Shown here piece by piece: positions 1-8,340 of a stretch of 64,000 nt of DNA (the first letter of the stretch is position 1; every line of letters begins with the position of its first letter). Under the pieces are notes generated by a model. It was given only the letters and a program-made list of their open reading frames with translations. It was not told the origin of the DNA and did no database searches. This DNA is from CAUZWH01 sp965224275 (GTDB taxonomy: Bacteria; Pseudomonadota; Alphaproteobacteria; SHVV01): NCBI GenBank assembly GCA_965224275.1, contig CBDCYR010000012.1, positions 651,664 to 715,663 on the forward strand. Direction: 5' to 3'. A program made the position numbers and the translations under genes.

Positions 1-249
1 CGAGCCATCAAACTCTATCGGATAGCGGCTGACGCTGGTCTTGCGAACGCCCAGTTCAATTTGGCCGCGGCCTATATCAACGGCGACGGAATTACACCGA
101 ACTATATTGCCGCTCATCGCTGGTTGGTGGCAGCGGCACGCCAGCGCGGTGAAATTGCCGTTTCTGATCAGGCGGGAAAGGTTCTATCCGAACTCGAAAA
201 ACGCATGACACCGGCGCAGCTCGAACAAGCGCGACGGTCTCAAAACTAA
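1..249 (+). CDS. Sel1-repeat protein, C-terminal end (partial)
   Basis: The reading frame is open from the first base and ends in TAA at 247-249, so this is the 3' end of a gene that begins outside the window. The visible residues match the Sel1/TPR-like pattern: alternating helices with a run such as AADAGLANAQFNLAAAYING, then AHRWLVAAARQRG. Sel1-repeat proteins usually act as protein-protein scaffolds and many are exported; nothing here identifies a partner. It converges on the minus-strand permease gene with one base between them, so the two are not co-transcribed. The repeat call is fairly safe, the function is not. Confidence 0.75.
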   Translation, partial: RAIKLYRIAADAGLANAQFNLAAAYINGDGITPNYIAAHRWLVAAARQRGEIAVSDQAGKVLSELEKRMTPAQLEQARRSQN

Positions 250-250
250 G

Positions 251-1090
251 TTATTGGTCGGTTCGTTCGCGCTCAAGAACGCGCCATTTTGAAAGTCGGT
301 ATTCGATAAATTGTACCGACTGGGTAATAAGCACACCCATTATCGCCACGAGGACAATCGGCACGAACAGCCGATCGGTGGCAAAGGCGTTGGCAAACCG
401 CACGATCAATCCGCCCAGTCCGGTGACCGCGGTAAACAACTCGGCCACCACCATTCCGATTATCGCAAGTCCAACCGCAAGCCGAATGCCGGCCATGATG
501 AACGGGATTGCGTAGGGGAGAACGATCTTAAAAAAGATCTGGCGTTCGCTGGCGCAGAACGCTTGGCCGATTTCCAATAGATTTCCGCGTACGTCTTTCA
601 TGCCGGCATAGGTGTTGATGATAATCGGGAAGATCGCGATCGACACGATGATCGTGACCTTGCCCCCAACCTGCAGCCCGGCGATCAGCGTGATCAACGG
701 CACGAGCGCTAATCGGGGAATTGCATAGAGCGCATTGACGTAGGGGTCGACGATGTATTCGAACAGCCAGACTCGCGCCATGACGACACCGAACGCGATG
801 CCGCCGACGATCGAAATCACCATTCCAATTCCGAACGGTATCATGCTGGCGCTGAAGGCTTCGATCAACGAGCCATCTGCCGTAATGATCCAGGCGGCAA
901 CGATGATGGCAGAAGGGTAGCTCATAAACAGCTCGTTCCCCTCACGGCCGGCAAACTCCCAGAATATGAAAAACGCGATGACCGCCACAACGCGGATTAG
1001 GTTTGGCCGGTTTTTAAGATAGTCACTGATCGTGGTCTGCTCGCCTGACCGCGAGATCGTCGGTGTGACGGTCTTTTCGGTAACCGCCAT
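251..1090 (-). CDS. ABC transporter permease (NitT/TauT-SsuC type), copy 1
   Basis: A 279-residue inner-membrane protein with about six hydrophobic segments. A cytoplasmic loop around residues 165-190 (MKDVRGNLLEIGQAFCASER) matches the EAA coupling loop of BPD_transp_1 permeases such as SsuC, TauC and ThiX. The start codon overlaps the ATPase stop by one base (TAATG), so the two are translationally coupled. It is the last gene of the 12-gene minus-strand operon. A second, diverged permease (3364-4191) lies upstream in the same operon while only one ATPase and one binding protein are seen, so the two may form a heterodimeric channel (inference). The substrate is unknown. The family is certain. 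Confidence 0.9.
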   Translation of the reverse strand: MAVTEKTVTPTISRSGEQTTISDYLKNRPNLIRVVAVIAFFIFWEFAGREGNELFMSYPSAIIVAAWIITADGSLIEAFSASMIPFGIGMVISIVGGIAFGVVMARVWLFEYIVDPYVNALYAIPRLALVPLITLIAGLQVGGKVTIIVSIAIFPIIINTYAGMKDVRGNLLEIGQAFCASERQIFFKIVLPYAIPFIMAGIRLAVGLAIIGMVVAELFTAVTGLGGLIVRFANAFATDRLFVPIVLVAIMGVLITQSVQFIEYRLSKWRVLERERTDQ

Positions 1091-1902
1091 TACCGCTCGC
1101 TCCTCAGCATGCCGCGAATCTCCGCTCGTGCGGAAACGAACTCCGGATTGGAACGCACGTCGCTACCCATTCGGTCTCCTGCGACCGGCGAGTTGATGAT
1201 TTTCTTGATCTTGCCGGGCCTCGCCGTGAAGACCACAACCCGATCCGAGACCACGAGTGATTCATCGATCGAGTGGGTTACAAACAAAACCGTTGTTTTG
1301 AGGCTTTGCCAGATTTCAAGGAAATCTTCCTGAAGTTGCTCACGGGTTTGGGCATCGAGAGCGCCAAATGGCTCATCCATAAGTAGTAAAATAGGTTTGC
1401 GCATCAGCGCCCGCGCGATGCCGACCCGCTGCTGCATACCGCCCGATAGTTCGTGCGGGAAGTGACCCTCAAAACCTTGTAACCCAACGAGTTCCAGATA
1501 CGGTTCGGCCGCGCCCTCGCGCTCGGATTTGGACATACCGTCGATCTCGAGCGGGAAGCAAATATTGTCGAGTACGGTGCGCCACGGTAGCAGACCAAAG
1601 TCCTGAAATACCATGCACGCGTCTTTACGCGGTTCGTTTACCGGGATGCCGGCAACCTGGATTTCACCGCCGTCCACTTCAAGCAAGCCCGCGACCAGCC
1701 GCAGCAACGTGGTTTTTCCGCAGCCGCTGGGTCCCAGCAGGCTGAGGAACTCGCCGGTCTTAACCTCCAAGCTGACATCGTCGAGAGCAGTCATCATACC
1801 GCTCTCGTCGGCAGCAGAGGTTTCGGTTGCCCGTACTTTGAAACGCTTGACGACGTTGTTTACGGTTACCATGACGCCATCAGCGGCGGCGGCTTCGCTC
1901 AT
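1090..1902 (-). CDS. ABC transporter ATP-binding protein (NitT/TauT-SsuB type)
   Basis: A 270-residue nucleotide-binding subunit. It has Walker A GPSGCGKT at residues 57-64, Q-loop MVFQDFGLLPW, signature LSGGMQQR, Walker B LLLMDEPF and the switch histidine in VTHSID. This layout is typical of SsuB/TauB/ThiZ. The first 35 residues are slightly longer than in most SsuB proteins. It overlaps the downstream permease start by one base and follows a diiron-oxidase gene by 27 bp. With the binding protein at 5037-6053 and the permeases at 251 and 3364 it makes one importer. Taurine, sulfonate, nitrate or thiamine precursor cannot be chosen from sequence; the neighbours suggest a catabolic substrate. 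Confidence 0.93.
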   Translation of the reverse strand: MSEAAAADGVMVTVNNVVKRFKVRATETSAADESGMMTALDDVSLEVKTGEFLSLLGPSGCGKTTLLRLVAGLLEVDGGEIQVAGIPVNEPRKDACMVFQDFGLLPWRTVLDNICFPLEIDGMSKSEREGAAEPYLELVGLQGFEGHFPHELSGGMQQRVGIARALMRKPILLLMDEPFGALDAQTREQLQEDFLEIWQSLKTTVLFVTHSIDESLVVSDRVVVFTARPGKIKKIINSPVAGDRMGSDVRSNPEFVSARAEIRGMLRSER

Positions 1903-1929
1903 AACATCTACCTTTTTTGCATGCCGCCG

Positions 1930-2628
1930 CTAGTGCAGCGTTTTCATGTGATTCCAAACGTCGTCATACATAACGAACATAACGTCGACTGTTTTGCGGA
2001 CCGTGTGGATCACGAGTGCGCGGTCGGCGTCGGTTTGGGCAAACTGGTCGAGCAGTTCGCGCCCTGCGTCTGAATGGTCTTCGTCGGCCGTGTCATGAAC
2101 GTACCAGTAGTCGAGGGCTTCGCCCTCGAGGCCAAACTGGACGCCGAGGTTGTCGGCAATTCTCTTGTATAGCCCTGGAATTTGCGCTTCCCCGGCCAGC
2201 ATGTGCGCTGAGACGCCTTCAACGAAGCGGCTGCAGGCATCGGAGAAATAGGCTTTGAAAGCTAAGGCGCCAGCGCAATAGTCGGCGTTGTACATTTCGT
2301 CTTTGCTGAGCCCGAGTCCCTTGGCGTAGTTGAGGTAGAGTTTGTGATGCGAGACGCCATTGGCAAATAGGCGTCCCGTCGCTTCCTCATACGACACCTC
2401 CGCAATTCGCTCGCGCCAGCCGGCATCGGGGCACGCGACGTAGAGACGTCCATGATAGTTGTGATTATGCAGCGTGATAATGCTGTGCTGTTTACAGAAG
2501 TAGCGAACCTGCTCGAGATTATGGGTGCCCTCAACCATGCCCTTCCACAATGGGTGTCCATAGTTGGAGCGCTCCTTGTGGATCGCATTGATCTCCTCGA
2601 GTACGTCGTTGGTGGTCATTGCCATCAT
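1930..2628 (-). CDS. Heme-oxygenase-like diiron oxidase (TenA/PqqC/CADD superfamily), paralog A
   Basis: A 232-residue all-helical protein of the TENA/THI-4/PqqC fold. Candidate diiron ligands read from sequence are Glu82, His94, Glu147, His178, Asp182 and His185. The last three form the H-x3-D-x2-H pattern known from heme-oxygenase-like diiron oxidases such as CADD. A cluster HNHNYHGRLYV near residue 55 is shared by all four paralogs here. Automatic annotation would probably say thiaminase II or PqqC; the ligand set argues instead for an O2-activating oxidase (inference from family knowledge). A GGGGAGA ribosome site precedes the clustered ATG codons, so the start could be residue 1, 2 or 4. 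It lies 12 bp after paralog B. Confidence 0.8.
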   Translation of the reverse strand: MMAMTTNDVLEEINAIHKERSNYGHPLWKGMVEGTHNLEQVRYFCKQHSIITLHNHNYHGRLYVACPDAGWRERIAEVSYEEATGRLFANGVSHHKLYLNYAKGLGLSKDEMYNADYCAGALAFKAYFSDACSRFVEGVSAHMLAGEAQIPGLYKRIADNLGVQFGLEGEALDYWYVHDTADEDHSDAGRELLDQFAQTDADRALVIHTVRKTVDVMFVMYDDVWNHMKTLH

Positions 2629-2640
2629 TCGTCTCCCCGA

Positions 2641-3339
2641 TCACGCGGCTTCTTGCATAACGCGCCAGGTATCGGCAGTCAGTAAATTCATCATATCGAT
2701 GGTTTCGCGGACAACTTTGAGCACGAGTTGGAAGTCGGCTTCGTCATGCGCAAACTCATCGAGCAGTTCGCGACCGATACCCGAATGGTCCTCGTCGGCG
2801 ACATCGTGGACGGTCCAGAACGCGACCTGTTCGTCGTTGAGACCAAAGTTATCCTTGAGATGTTGGGCAATGCTGCCGAAATAGCCCGGACCCTGCGCCT
2901 CGCCAGCCAACATATGAGCGGAGACACCTTCGAGGAAGGTCTTCTCGCACATACTCGAGAAATACGCCTTGAACGCGATCGCGCCGGGACAATAGCGTAC
3001 GTTTTTCATCTCCTCGCGGTCGATGCCGAGTCCCTGACCAAAGTTGTAGTAGAGCTCGTTGTGGGCGACTCCATTCGCATAGAGCCGACCTGTGCCCTCT
3101 TCGTAAACGACCTCCGCGACCATCTCGCGCCACTTGGGATCGGGGCAGTGAACATAGAGGCGCCCGTGATAGTTGTGATTGTGCAGGGGGATAATGCCGT
3201 GTTGGCGGGCGAACTCCTTAAGCATTGACAGGGGCAGCGTCCCTTGAATGAGGCCCTGCCACATCGGTTGCTCCCAGAATTTGTTGGCCGCGTGCATCTC
3301 ATCGATACGCGCCAAAGTCTTGTCTACATCCAATCCCAT
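2641..3339 (-). CDS. Heme-oxygenase-like diiron oxidase, paralog B
   Basis: 232 residues, the same length and motif layout as paralogs A, C and D. Candidate ligands are Glu81, His93 (in the H-x-E-L context typical of HDO proteins), Glu147, His178, Asp182 and His185. The Glu81-His93 interval is longer than in CADD because of the insertion GTGRLYANGVA. It lies between the second permease (25 bp upstream) and paralog A. The fold and ligands support a diiron monooxygenase or oxidase acting on the imported compound; the reaction is unknown. Tandem copies B and A suggest duplication with specialisation or a mixed oligomer. Confidence 0.8.
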   Translation of the reverse strand: MGLDVDKTLARIDEMHAANKFWEQPMWQGLIQGTLPLSMLKEFARQHGIIPLHNHNYHGRLYVHCPDPKWREMVAEVVYEEGTGRLYANGVAHNELYYNFGQGLGIDREEMKNVRYCPGAIAFKAYFSSMCEKTFLEGVSAHMLAGEAQGPGYFGSIAQHLKDNFGLNDEQVAFWTVHDVADEDHSGIGRELLDEFAHDEADFQLVLKVVRETIDMMNLLTADTWRVMQEAA

Positions 3340-3363
3340 TGCAGTCTCCGAATTAATAGGGTC

Positions 3364-4191
3364 TTAGCCTTGCACGCGTTCTTTCTCGAGGATCCGCCAG
3401 CGCGAAATGCGGCGTTCTAGCGCCACAACCAGCTCGGTCAAAACGATGCCGAAGGCGCCAACGACGATAATCAGAAAATACATCTGTGCGGTTTCGAAGG
3501 TATCGCTGGTCTCCCGAATCCAGCCGCCAAAACCAATCATGGAGGTGAAAAATTCAGCGACAATCATACCGATGATGCCAAGGCCCACCGCGAGGCGTGC
3601 GCCGGCCATGACATAGGGGATCGACCCCGGGAGGATAATCTTGAAAAAGATCTGACGTTCGGAGGCGCCGAACGCGCGACCGATATCGAGCATCGATCCT
3701 CGCGTATCCTTAATGCCCACATAAGTGTTGATGATCATTGGAAAGATCGCGATCGACAGGATGAGCATTACTTTCGACGTGGTCTCGAGGCCAAACCACA
3801 GGATGAACAGTGGTACCAGCGCGGGTTTGGGGATGGCGTAAAATCCGTTGATAAACGGATCAAGGATATATTCCGCTTGCCACCACGTCGCGAGCACGAC
3901 GCCGATCGCGGTGCCCAAAACGATCGAAAGCACCGTCCCGATGATGAAGTGCTCCATGCTTTCCTGGACCAGGCGCCAGAACGTTCCGTCATTGATCATG
4001 AAAACCGCTGCATCGAATATTTCAGATGGCGGGGCGAGGAACAGGCGATCCGCGCCGGCCGCTCCGATCTCCCACACAATGAAAAATGTGACCACCGATA
4101 CGACACGAATCGTATTGGGGAAGTTCTTCATCCTCTGAAACAGGCTCGGCTGGGGCGGACCCGCAACCGGTGTATCCGATTGAGCGCTCAT
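3364..4191 (-). CDS. ABC transporter permease (NitT/TauT-SsuC type), copy 2
   Basis: A 275-residue membrane permease related to, but clearly diverged from, the product of 251-1090. The shared EAA-loop region reads IKDTRGSMLDIGRAFGASERQ. About six hydrophobic helices are visible. The gene starts 3 bp after the stop of diiron paralog C, so it is embedded between oxidase genes rather than beside its ATPase. This interleaving is strong evidence that transport and oxidation belong to one pathway. It may pair with the other permease as a heterodimer or serve an alternative complex (inference). Confidence 0.9.
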   Translation of the reverse strand: MSAQSDTPVAGPPQPSLFQRMKNFPNTIRVVSVVTFFIVWEIGAAGADRLFLAPPSEIFDAAVFMINDGTFWRLVQESMEHFIIGTVLSIVLGTAIGVVLATWWQAEYILDPFINGFYAIPKPALVPLFILWFGLETTSKVMLILSIAIFPMIINTYVGIKDTRGSMLDIGRAFGASERQIFFKIILPGSIPYVMAGARLAVGLGIIGMIVAEFFTSMIGFGGWIRETSDTFETAQMYFLIIVVGAFGIVLTELVVALERRISRWRILEKERVQG

Positions 4192-4194
4192 AGG

Positions 4195-4893
4195 TTAGTG
4201 GACCGCCTTCACCGTGTCATAGATCGAGTCATACATGAGCTTCATCATGTCTAGGCACTCACCCACGGTCCGCAAAACACGCTGGAAATCTTCTTCAGTG
4301 TTGGCAAATTCGCTAAGGAGTTCGCGACCGATCCCGGAGTGATCGTCATCGGCGACCTCATGGACCGAGAAAAACGTCACGTCTTCATCTGAAAGACCGT
4401 AGTGGGTGCGAAGCGCGTCGGCGCGTTTGCTTCCATGCGCCGGAACCGGCGCTTCGGCGGCGAGCATGTGTGCGGAGACCCCTTCGAGGAAGTCCTTTTC
4501 GCATATGGCACTGAAATAGGCCTTGAACGCGACGGCCCCGCTGCAGTAGCGCGTCGCGTAGAGGTCTTCGCGGCTGATGCCGAGCGCCTGGGCGAATTTG
4601 ACGTAGAGCTCGTGATGCGAGACCCCGTCGGCGTAAAGCCGCCCCGTGCCTTCCTCGTAGCAGACCTCGGCGATCCGTACGCGCCATTTTGGATCGGGGC
4701 AAATCACATAAAGCCGGCCGTGATAATTATGGTTATGCAGCGGAATAATACCGACCTGCTTAACGCACTCTTGGAGCTGTTCTCGCGACAATTCACCAGC
4801 CCCCCATTCGGTCCACAATGGGTGGCCGAATAGCGGTTTGCTTTTGTGAATCTCGGCGATTGCGGTGAGAGTCGTCTCAACCGTCAATGACAT
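4195..4893 (-). CDS. Heme-oxygenase-like diiron oxidase, paralog C
   Basis: 232 residues. Candidate ligands Glu81, His93, Glu147, His178, Asp182 and His185 are all present. It differs from its siblings locally (H-E-V-A-D-D-D-H instead of H-D-V-A-D-E-D-H, and AAEAPVPAH after Glu147), which may change the substrate pocket. It is the first gene after the stem-loop that follows the binding-protein gene, and its stop is 3 bp from the permease start. Function as an O2-dependent oxidase is inferred from the HDO ligand pattern. Thiaminase activity is less likely. Confidence 0.8.
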   Translation of the reverse strand: MSLTVETTLTAIAEIHKSKPLFGHPLWTEWGAGELSREQLQECVKQVGIIPLHNHNYHGRLYVICPDPKWRVRIAEVCYEEGTGRLYADGVSHHELYVKFAQALGISREDLYATRYCSGAVAFKAYFSAICEKDFLEGVSAHMLAAEAPVPAHGSKRADALRTHYGLSDEDVTFFSVHEVADDDHSGIGRELLSEFANTEEDFQRVLRTVGECLDMMKLMYDSIYDTVKAVH

Positions 4894-4990
4894 TGTGGGC
4901 CTCCCCGATAGCGTCGCCGGCGGCGCAAAAGCACGAGCGCTTCTATTGGAGTCGTTCGCGCGTATAGAACATGGGAACCGCCAAAATGAA

Positions 4991-5023
4991 AGAGGCTGCC
5001 GGCAGGTTTTGCCAGCAGCCTCT
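4991..5023 (-). terminator. Strong stem-loop with T-rich tail after the binding-protein gene
   Basis: A 14-bp stem (4991-5004 with 5010-5023, one G-T wobble) closes a 5-base loop. On the minus strand it is followed by TTTCATTTT, giving a rho-independent terminator shape. It sits 14 bp after the binding-protein stop and before paralog C. An intercistronic hairpin here is common in ABC operons, where it partially terminates and protects the upstream message so the binding protein outnumbers the other components. Confidence 0.85.
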
Positions 5024-5036
5024 GCTCACACTCGTG

Positions 5037-6053
5037 TTAGCCGTTCCACTTACCGATTTCGGCAATAACCTCGCTGACGATGCTCTTGTAGAGAATGCCG
5101 TCAATTGGCATCGGCTTCTTGATGACCTTGTATTCGAGGTAGGTCTTCGCCGTGAACTCGGTGACTTCGTTGGGAATGCCGCCATTGACACCCCACACCG
5201 GGATAGCGTTGAGCGCGCGGACAACCTGCTTGACCAGAGGAAGCGGGTTCTCAGGTGCACGTTTGATCAGCGCCGCGGCAGCATAGTCCGGATTCGCGAT
5301 GGCATAGCGAGCGCCCTGTACGAAACCTTTGACATATTTCTTCAACGCTGCCCGGCGTTCGGGGTCGGCCAGCGTTTTCTGGCGCGCTGCCAGGTAAACA
5401 TAGCCAATGCCGCCGAGTTCCTTGGCCACCGGGGTTACGATGTTGATCTGCTTGCCGGCGCGCGTTGCCGTCAGCGTATTGACCAGCGACATCTGGGCCT
5501 TGCCTGCAATCACCGCAGCCAAACGGTCAGAGTGCCCACCGATTGGAACGTGTGCGTTCTTGGTGTGGTCCAACCCGTTTTTCTTCATGATCATGGCGGC
5601 CATGTGGTTCAGCATGCTGACGCCACCACCGCTCGCAAACTTAAGGCCAACCAAGTCCTTACTGAGCGTTTTGGGCCCGTTTGCGCCCGTGATCATCTGA
5701 TAGTCAACCCGCGGCTGCCACGAGGCAAAGACCCTGACTTTGGCGCCTTTCTGGATACCCAGCATGGTGGTGGACGGGCCGACGAGAACGACGTCGCCAG
5801 CGCCCGACACCAATGTCCGGAACGCGTTGGCGTCACCGAGCAGATGGGTGTCTTTGACCGTAAGTCCTTGAGCCGAATAGTAACCCTTATCGATCGCGAC
5901 ATAATGCGGGATCGCGAAGGTGGTCGGCGGGGTCGGGAATATCGTTTCAATTGTTTCTGCGGCGACAGGCGTGGCGCCTGCAATCATCGCTGCAGCGGTT
6001 ACACCCACACCCAATATGAGCGCGCGGCGCATGGCTTTGAACGGTGTCAACAT
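5037..6053 (-). CDS. ABC transporter substrate-binding protein (NMT1/THI5-SsuA type)
   Basis: 338 residues. An N-terminal signal peptide is visible (basic start, hydrophobic run ALILGVGVTAAAMIAG, likely cleavage near AAE at about residue 32). The mature part begins with the family pattern FAIPHYVAIDKGYYSAQGLTV and continues with a type II periplasmic-binding fold, for example VGLKFASGGGVSML and AGKAQMSLVNT. It should capture the substrate in the periplasm and deliver it to the two permeases. The ribosome site GGGAGGA lies 7 bases before ATG. A 232-bp gap upstream with hairpins suggests an internal promoter or processing site. The substrate cannot be named. Confidence 0.88.
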   Translation of the reverse strand: MLTPFKAMRRALILGVGVTAAAMIAGATPVAAETIETIFPTPPTTFAIPHYVAIDKGYYSAQGLTVKDTHLLGDANAFRTLVSGAGDVVLVGPSTTMLGIQKGAKVRVFASWQPRVDYQMITGANGPKTLSKDLVGLKFASGGGVSMLNHMAAMIMKKNGLDHTKNAHVPIGGHSDRLAAVIAGKAQMSLVNTLTATRAGKQINIVTPVAKELGGIGYVYLAARQKTLADPERRAALKKYVKGFVQGARYAIANPDYAAAALIKRAPENPLPLVKQVVRALNAIPVWGVNGGIPNEVTEFTAKTYLEYKVIKKPMPIDGILYKSIVSEVIAEIGKWNG

Positions 6054-6230
6054 AGATCGGTCCTCCCTTGAAACCGTTGGCTTGCGAGCAGGCGCACGCT
6101 GCGCGGCTCGATCGCGGATAATCCCACAACGCGCCTGCGAGCGTCAATCAGCGTTACGGGTCATAAGCATCGGTATTTCCCGGTTTTCGACCAAGTTGAG
6201 GGCGATACAGGACTAGAAAGCATTCCAGAT

Positions 6231-6267
6231 CGGCTCGACCGTCCCACTCCCCCGGCGGGTCGAGCCG
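6231..6267 (-). terminator. 10-bp perfect inverted repeat after the hydrolase gene
   Basis: Arms CGGCTCGACC (6231-6240) and GGTCGAGCCG (6258-6267) are exact complements around a 17-base C-rich loop. The hairpin lies 18 bp beyond the hydrolase stop. No T-run follows on the minus strand, so it may be a weak terminator or an RNA-stability element between the catabolic and transport halves of the operon. Confidence 0.5.
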
Positions 6268-6285
6268 ACGCAATCCTGAAATGTT

Positions 6286-7116
6286 CTATTCCAGGAGAAA
6301 TTCTTTGACCAAAGCGTTCAATTTCTCCGGGTATTCGCATTGGGGCAGGTGGCCGCATTCTTCGAAGATTTCGATGCGGGCGTTGGGCATGCGTGCGACG
6401 CCCTTTTCGTGCCAGCGCCAGTCGGCCCGTATGTCATTGTGCCCGACGATAACCAACGTCGGAACATGCATTTCTTCGAGGCGGTGATAGACCCGAACGG
6501 TCTTGGAATCGGCGGCGCCCGCCATGCCTTCCATCGTCTGCCGGTAGGCGTCGATACGATCCGGCATCGCGTAGACCGTAAGTTGATTGAGGAGCACTTC
6601 GGTCGGGACCGTGGCTTCTTTGTGGAAGGTGATGTTGGCGAGACGTCTCACAGCGGTTTCCCAGGTCGGGTTCTCCATCGCCGTCATCGCGTTGGCAAAG
6701 GATCCTTTGATGGTTTCCGCGATCTCCTCGGGTGGGTGAAAGGTCGATGCACTGCCCATTATCACCACTTTCTTTACTTTTGTCGGGCGATCGAAATAAA
6801 GCAGCGACGACAACAGGCCGCCATACGAATTGCCGCCAACATAGAATTCGTCGAACCCAAGCAGGTCGATCAGCTTACCCAGATGTTTGACCACTTCCGG
6901 CTGCGGCGGTCCGCCGTTGAGATTGATCATACCGGTCCAGCCATGGCCGAGAACATCGGGGGCAACGACGGTAAACTCCTTCGCGAGGACATCGATATTG
7001 CGGCAGAACATGTCGCCCGAGGTGCCAACTGGATGGATCAACAACAAAGGAGGCCCATCACCCTCGTACAGATAGCGGGTGCGGATCCCATCGATATCGA
7101 CGAACTTGATCCTCAT
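6286..7116 (-). CDS. Alpha/beta hydrolase, meta-cleavage-product (C-C) hydrolase-like
   Basis: A 276-residue alpha/beta hydrolase. The nucleophile elbow is GNSYGG with Ser97, the oxyanion-hole segment is HPVG near residue 28, the acid is probably the Asp in VGHND and the base the His in ECGHLPQ. The G-N-S-x-G-G form is typical of C-C hydrolases such as MhpC, BphD and HsaD, which cleave ring-fission products made by extradiol dioxygenases. Two such dioxygenase-like genes lie directly upstream, which strengthens that reading. Other hydrolases such as haloperoxidase-like esterases share the elbow, so specificity is inferred from context. Confidence 0.82.
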   Translation of the reverse strand: MRIKFVDIDGIRTRYLYEGDGPPLLLIHPVGTSGDMFCRNIDVLAKEFTVVAPDVLGHGWTGMINLNGGPPQPEVVKHLGKLIDLLGFDEFYVGGNSYGGLLSSLLYFDRPTKVKKVVIMGSASTFHPPEEIAETIKGSFANAMTAMENPTWETAVRRLANITFHKEATVPTEVLLNQLTVYAMPDRIDAYRQTMEGMAGAADSKTVRVYHRLEEMHVPTLVIVGHNDIRADWRWHEKGVARMPNARIEIFEECGHLPQCEYPEKLNALVKEFLLE

Positions 7117-7176
7117 TTCTCTGCCTCAGTTAAAGAATTTGCGTTTCGAGCGTATGACTCTTTGAACGCATTAAAA

Positions 7177-7200
7177 GGGGCGGGTGTTGCCATCCGCCCC
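7177..7200 (-). terminator. Rho-independent-type terminator between VOC and hydrolase genes
   Basis: A 10-bp stem with one A-C mismatch (7177-7186 and 7191-7200) closes on a GCAA tetraloop. On the minus strand a TTTT run follows. It lies 24 bp after the stop of the VOC gene at 7225 and 60 bp before the hydrolase start, so it may cap a partial transcript covering the oxygenase genes. Confidence 0.75.
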
Positions 7201-7224
7201 AGAAACATCGGAATTGCTCAGGAA

Positions 7225-8250
7225 TTAGGCGTGGAACGCCCGTTTTTCGGAATCGATGCCAGCTAACGCCGCGTAATCCGCTGTCCGATCAACGTAGAAC
7301 TCGAGCAGCAGCTTGTCGGGATCCTGGAGGAAAAAGCTGCGCTTTCGCGCATCATCGATCTCCAGGTAGGTATCGATGCCGGCATCGCTCAAGTTTTTCT
7401 TCGACTCCTCAAGCGTCGCTTCGTCGGGGACCTCACAGGCCACGTGGTGGTAGCCGACCGGCTTGTCGTGGTCGTTGCGGATGAGCGCGATATCGAAGCT
7501 CGACTGCTCGGCTTGGCCGCGCAAGTAGGCATACGACTTATCCGGTGCCTCATAGCAGAGATCGAAGCCGCCGATATCTGTATAGAACGGCATCACCTTG
7601 TCGAGATCGGACACGTGAAACACCGTACGTCCAGCACGCAGAGCGCGGATTAAGCCGCCATCCTGATGGTGCCATTCCGGGTTGGGATCCCAGTTGTGAT
7701 CCTCGATCGGGTTCTCCTCGGCGGCTGGATCCCATTGGCTCGTCACGAGGCCAAGGTCAACCGGCCCATGGAAGATAGTGCGCCAGTCACGGCGGGCATC
7801 GGCGTAAAACTCATGCAGATTCCCGTCGGGGTCGTACAGATAAAGTGCGAACGAACCGCCGTGGAACAACGTCATCTTGAAGTCGACACCGTAGTCAACC
7901 GCGCGCTTATACGATTCAGTGAGTTTGGCCTGATTCACGGTCTCCCAACCAATATGATTGAGACCGGCATGGCCGTGGTAGTTGTCGACATTCTGTTTTT
8001 TTCCGTCTTTACCGATTCGCGGGCTGCCGTCCGCCTCAACCAAGCCAAAGTCGTGGTGCGAGTTGCCGTTTGACAAGAATCCCGCCGGCAGCGTTTTTTC
8101 AAAGCCGATGCCTTCAAACCCGCAAACCTCGTTGTAGAACTTGTATGAACGATCGAGATCGTTGACGTAGAGATTTGCGTGGCCGATCCGGCGTGTCGCA
8201 AATTTGGGCGCGGGCAGCGCATCCACTCTGGTGTCTTCAGCTACTGACAT
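7225..8250 (-). CDS. Two-domain VOC-family extradiol dioxygenase-like protein, copy 1
   Basis: 341 residues made of two vicinal-oxygen-chelate modules (about 20-150 and 205-325). The N-terminal module carries His24 (GHANLYV), His99 (LNHIGWE) and Glu147 (LHEFYAD), the 2-His-1-Glu iron set. In the C-terminal module the first position is Arg208 instead of His, so that site looks dead although a His and a Glu remain. Well-studied two-domain type I extradiol enzymes (BphC, XylE) keep iron in the C-terminal module, so this arrangement is reversed. The likely role is ring cleavage of a catechol-like intermediate before the C-C hydrolase. The substrate is unknown. Confidence 0.82.
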   Translation of the reverse strand: MSVAEDTRVDALPAPKFATRRIGHANLYVNDLDRSYKFYNEVCGFEGIGFEKTLPAGFLSNGNSHHDFGLVEADGSPRIGKDGKKQNVDNYHGHAGLNHIGWETVNQAKLTESYKRAVDYGVDFKMTLFHGGSFALYLYDPDGNLHEFYADARRDWRTIFHGPVDLGLVTSQWDPAAEENPIEDHNWDPNPEWHHQDGGLIRALRAGRTVFHVSDLDKVMPFYTDIGGFDLCYEAPDKSYAYLRGQAEQSSFDIALIRNDHDKPVGYHHVACEVPDEATLEESKKNLSDAGIDTYLEIDDARKRSFFLQDPDKLLLEFYVDRTADYAALAGIDSEKRAFHA

Positions 8251-8340
8251 CTGGTTTCCTCTCGGTTCCGAATAATCGTTGGATTCATACTCACTATGTC
8301 ACTCATTATGTCGCTTGGCTCAGCTGGCCCAGTCGAGCCC

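Noticed and set aside
251..6053. ThiXYZ-TenA thiamine-precursor salvage operon
   Set aside because: The fold families fit, but the TenA-like proteins carry a diiron ligand set, no thi-box is visible, and ring-cleavage enzymes are in the same operon.
4971..6071. 366-codon open frame on the plus strand
   Set aside because: Antisense shadow of the binding-protein gene, no family pattern.
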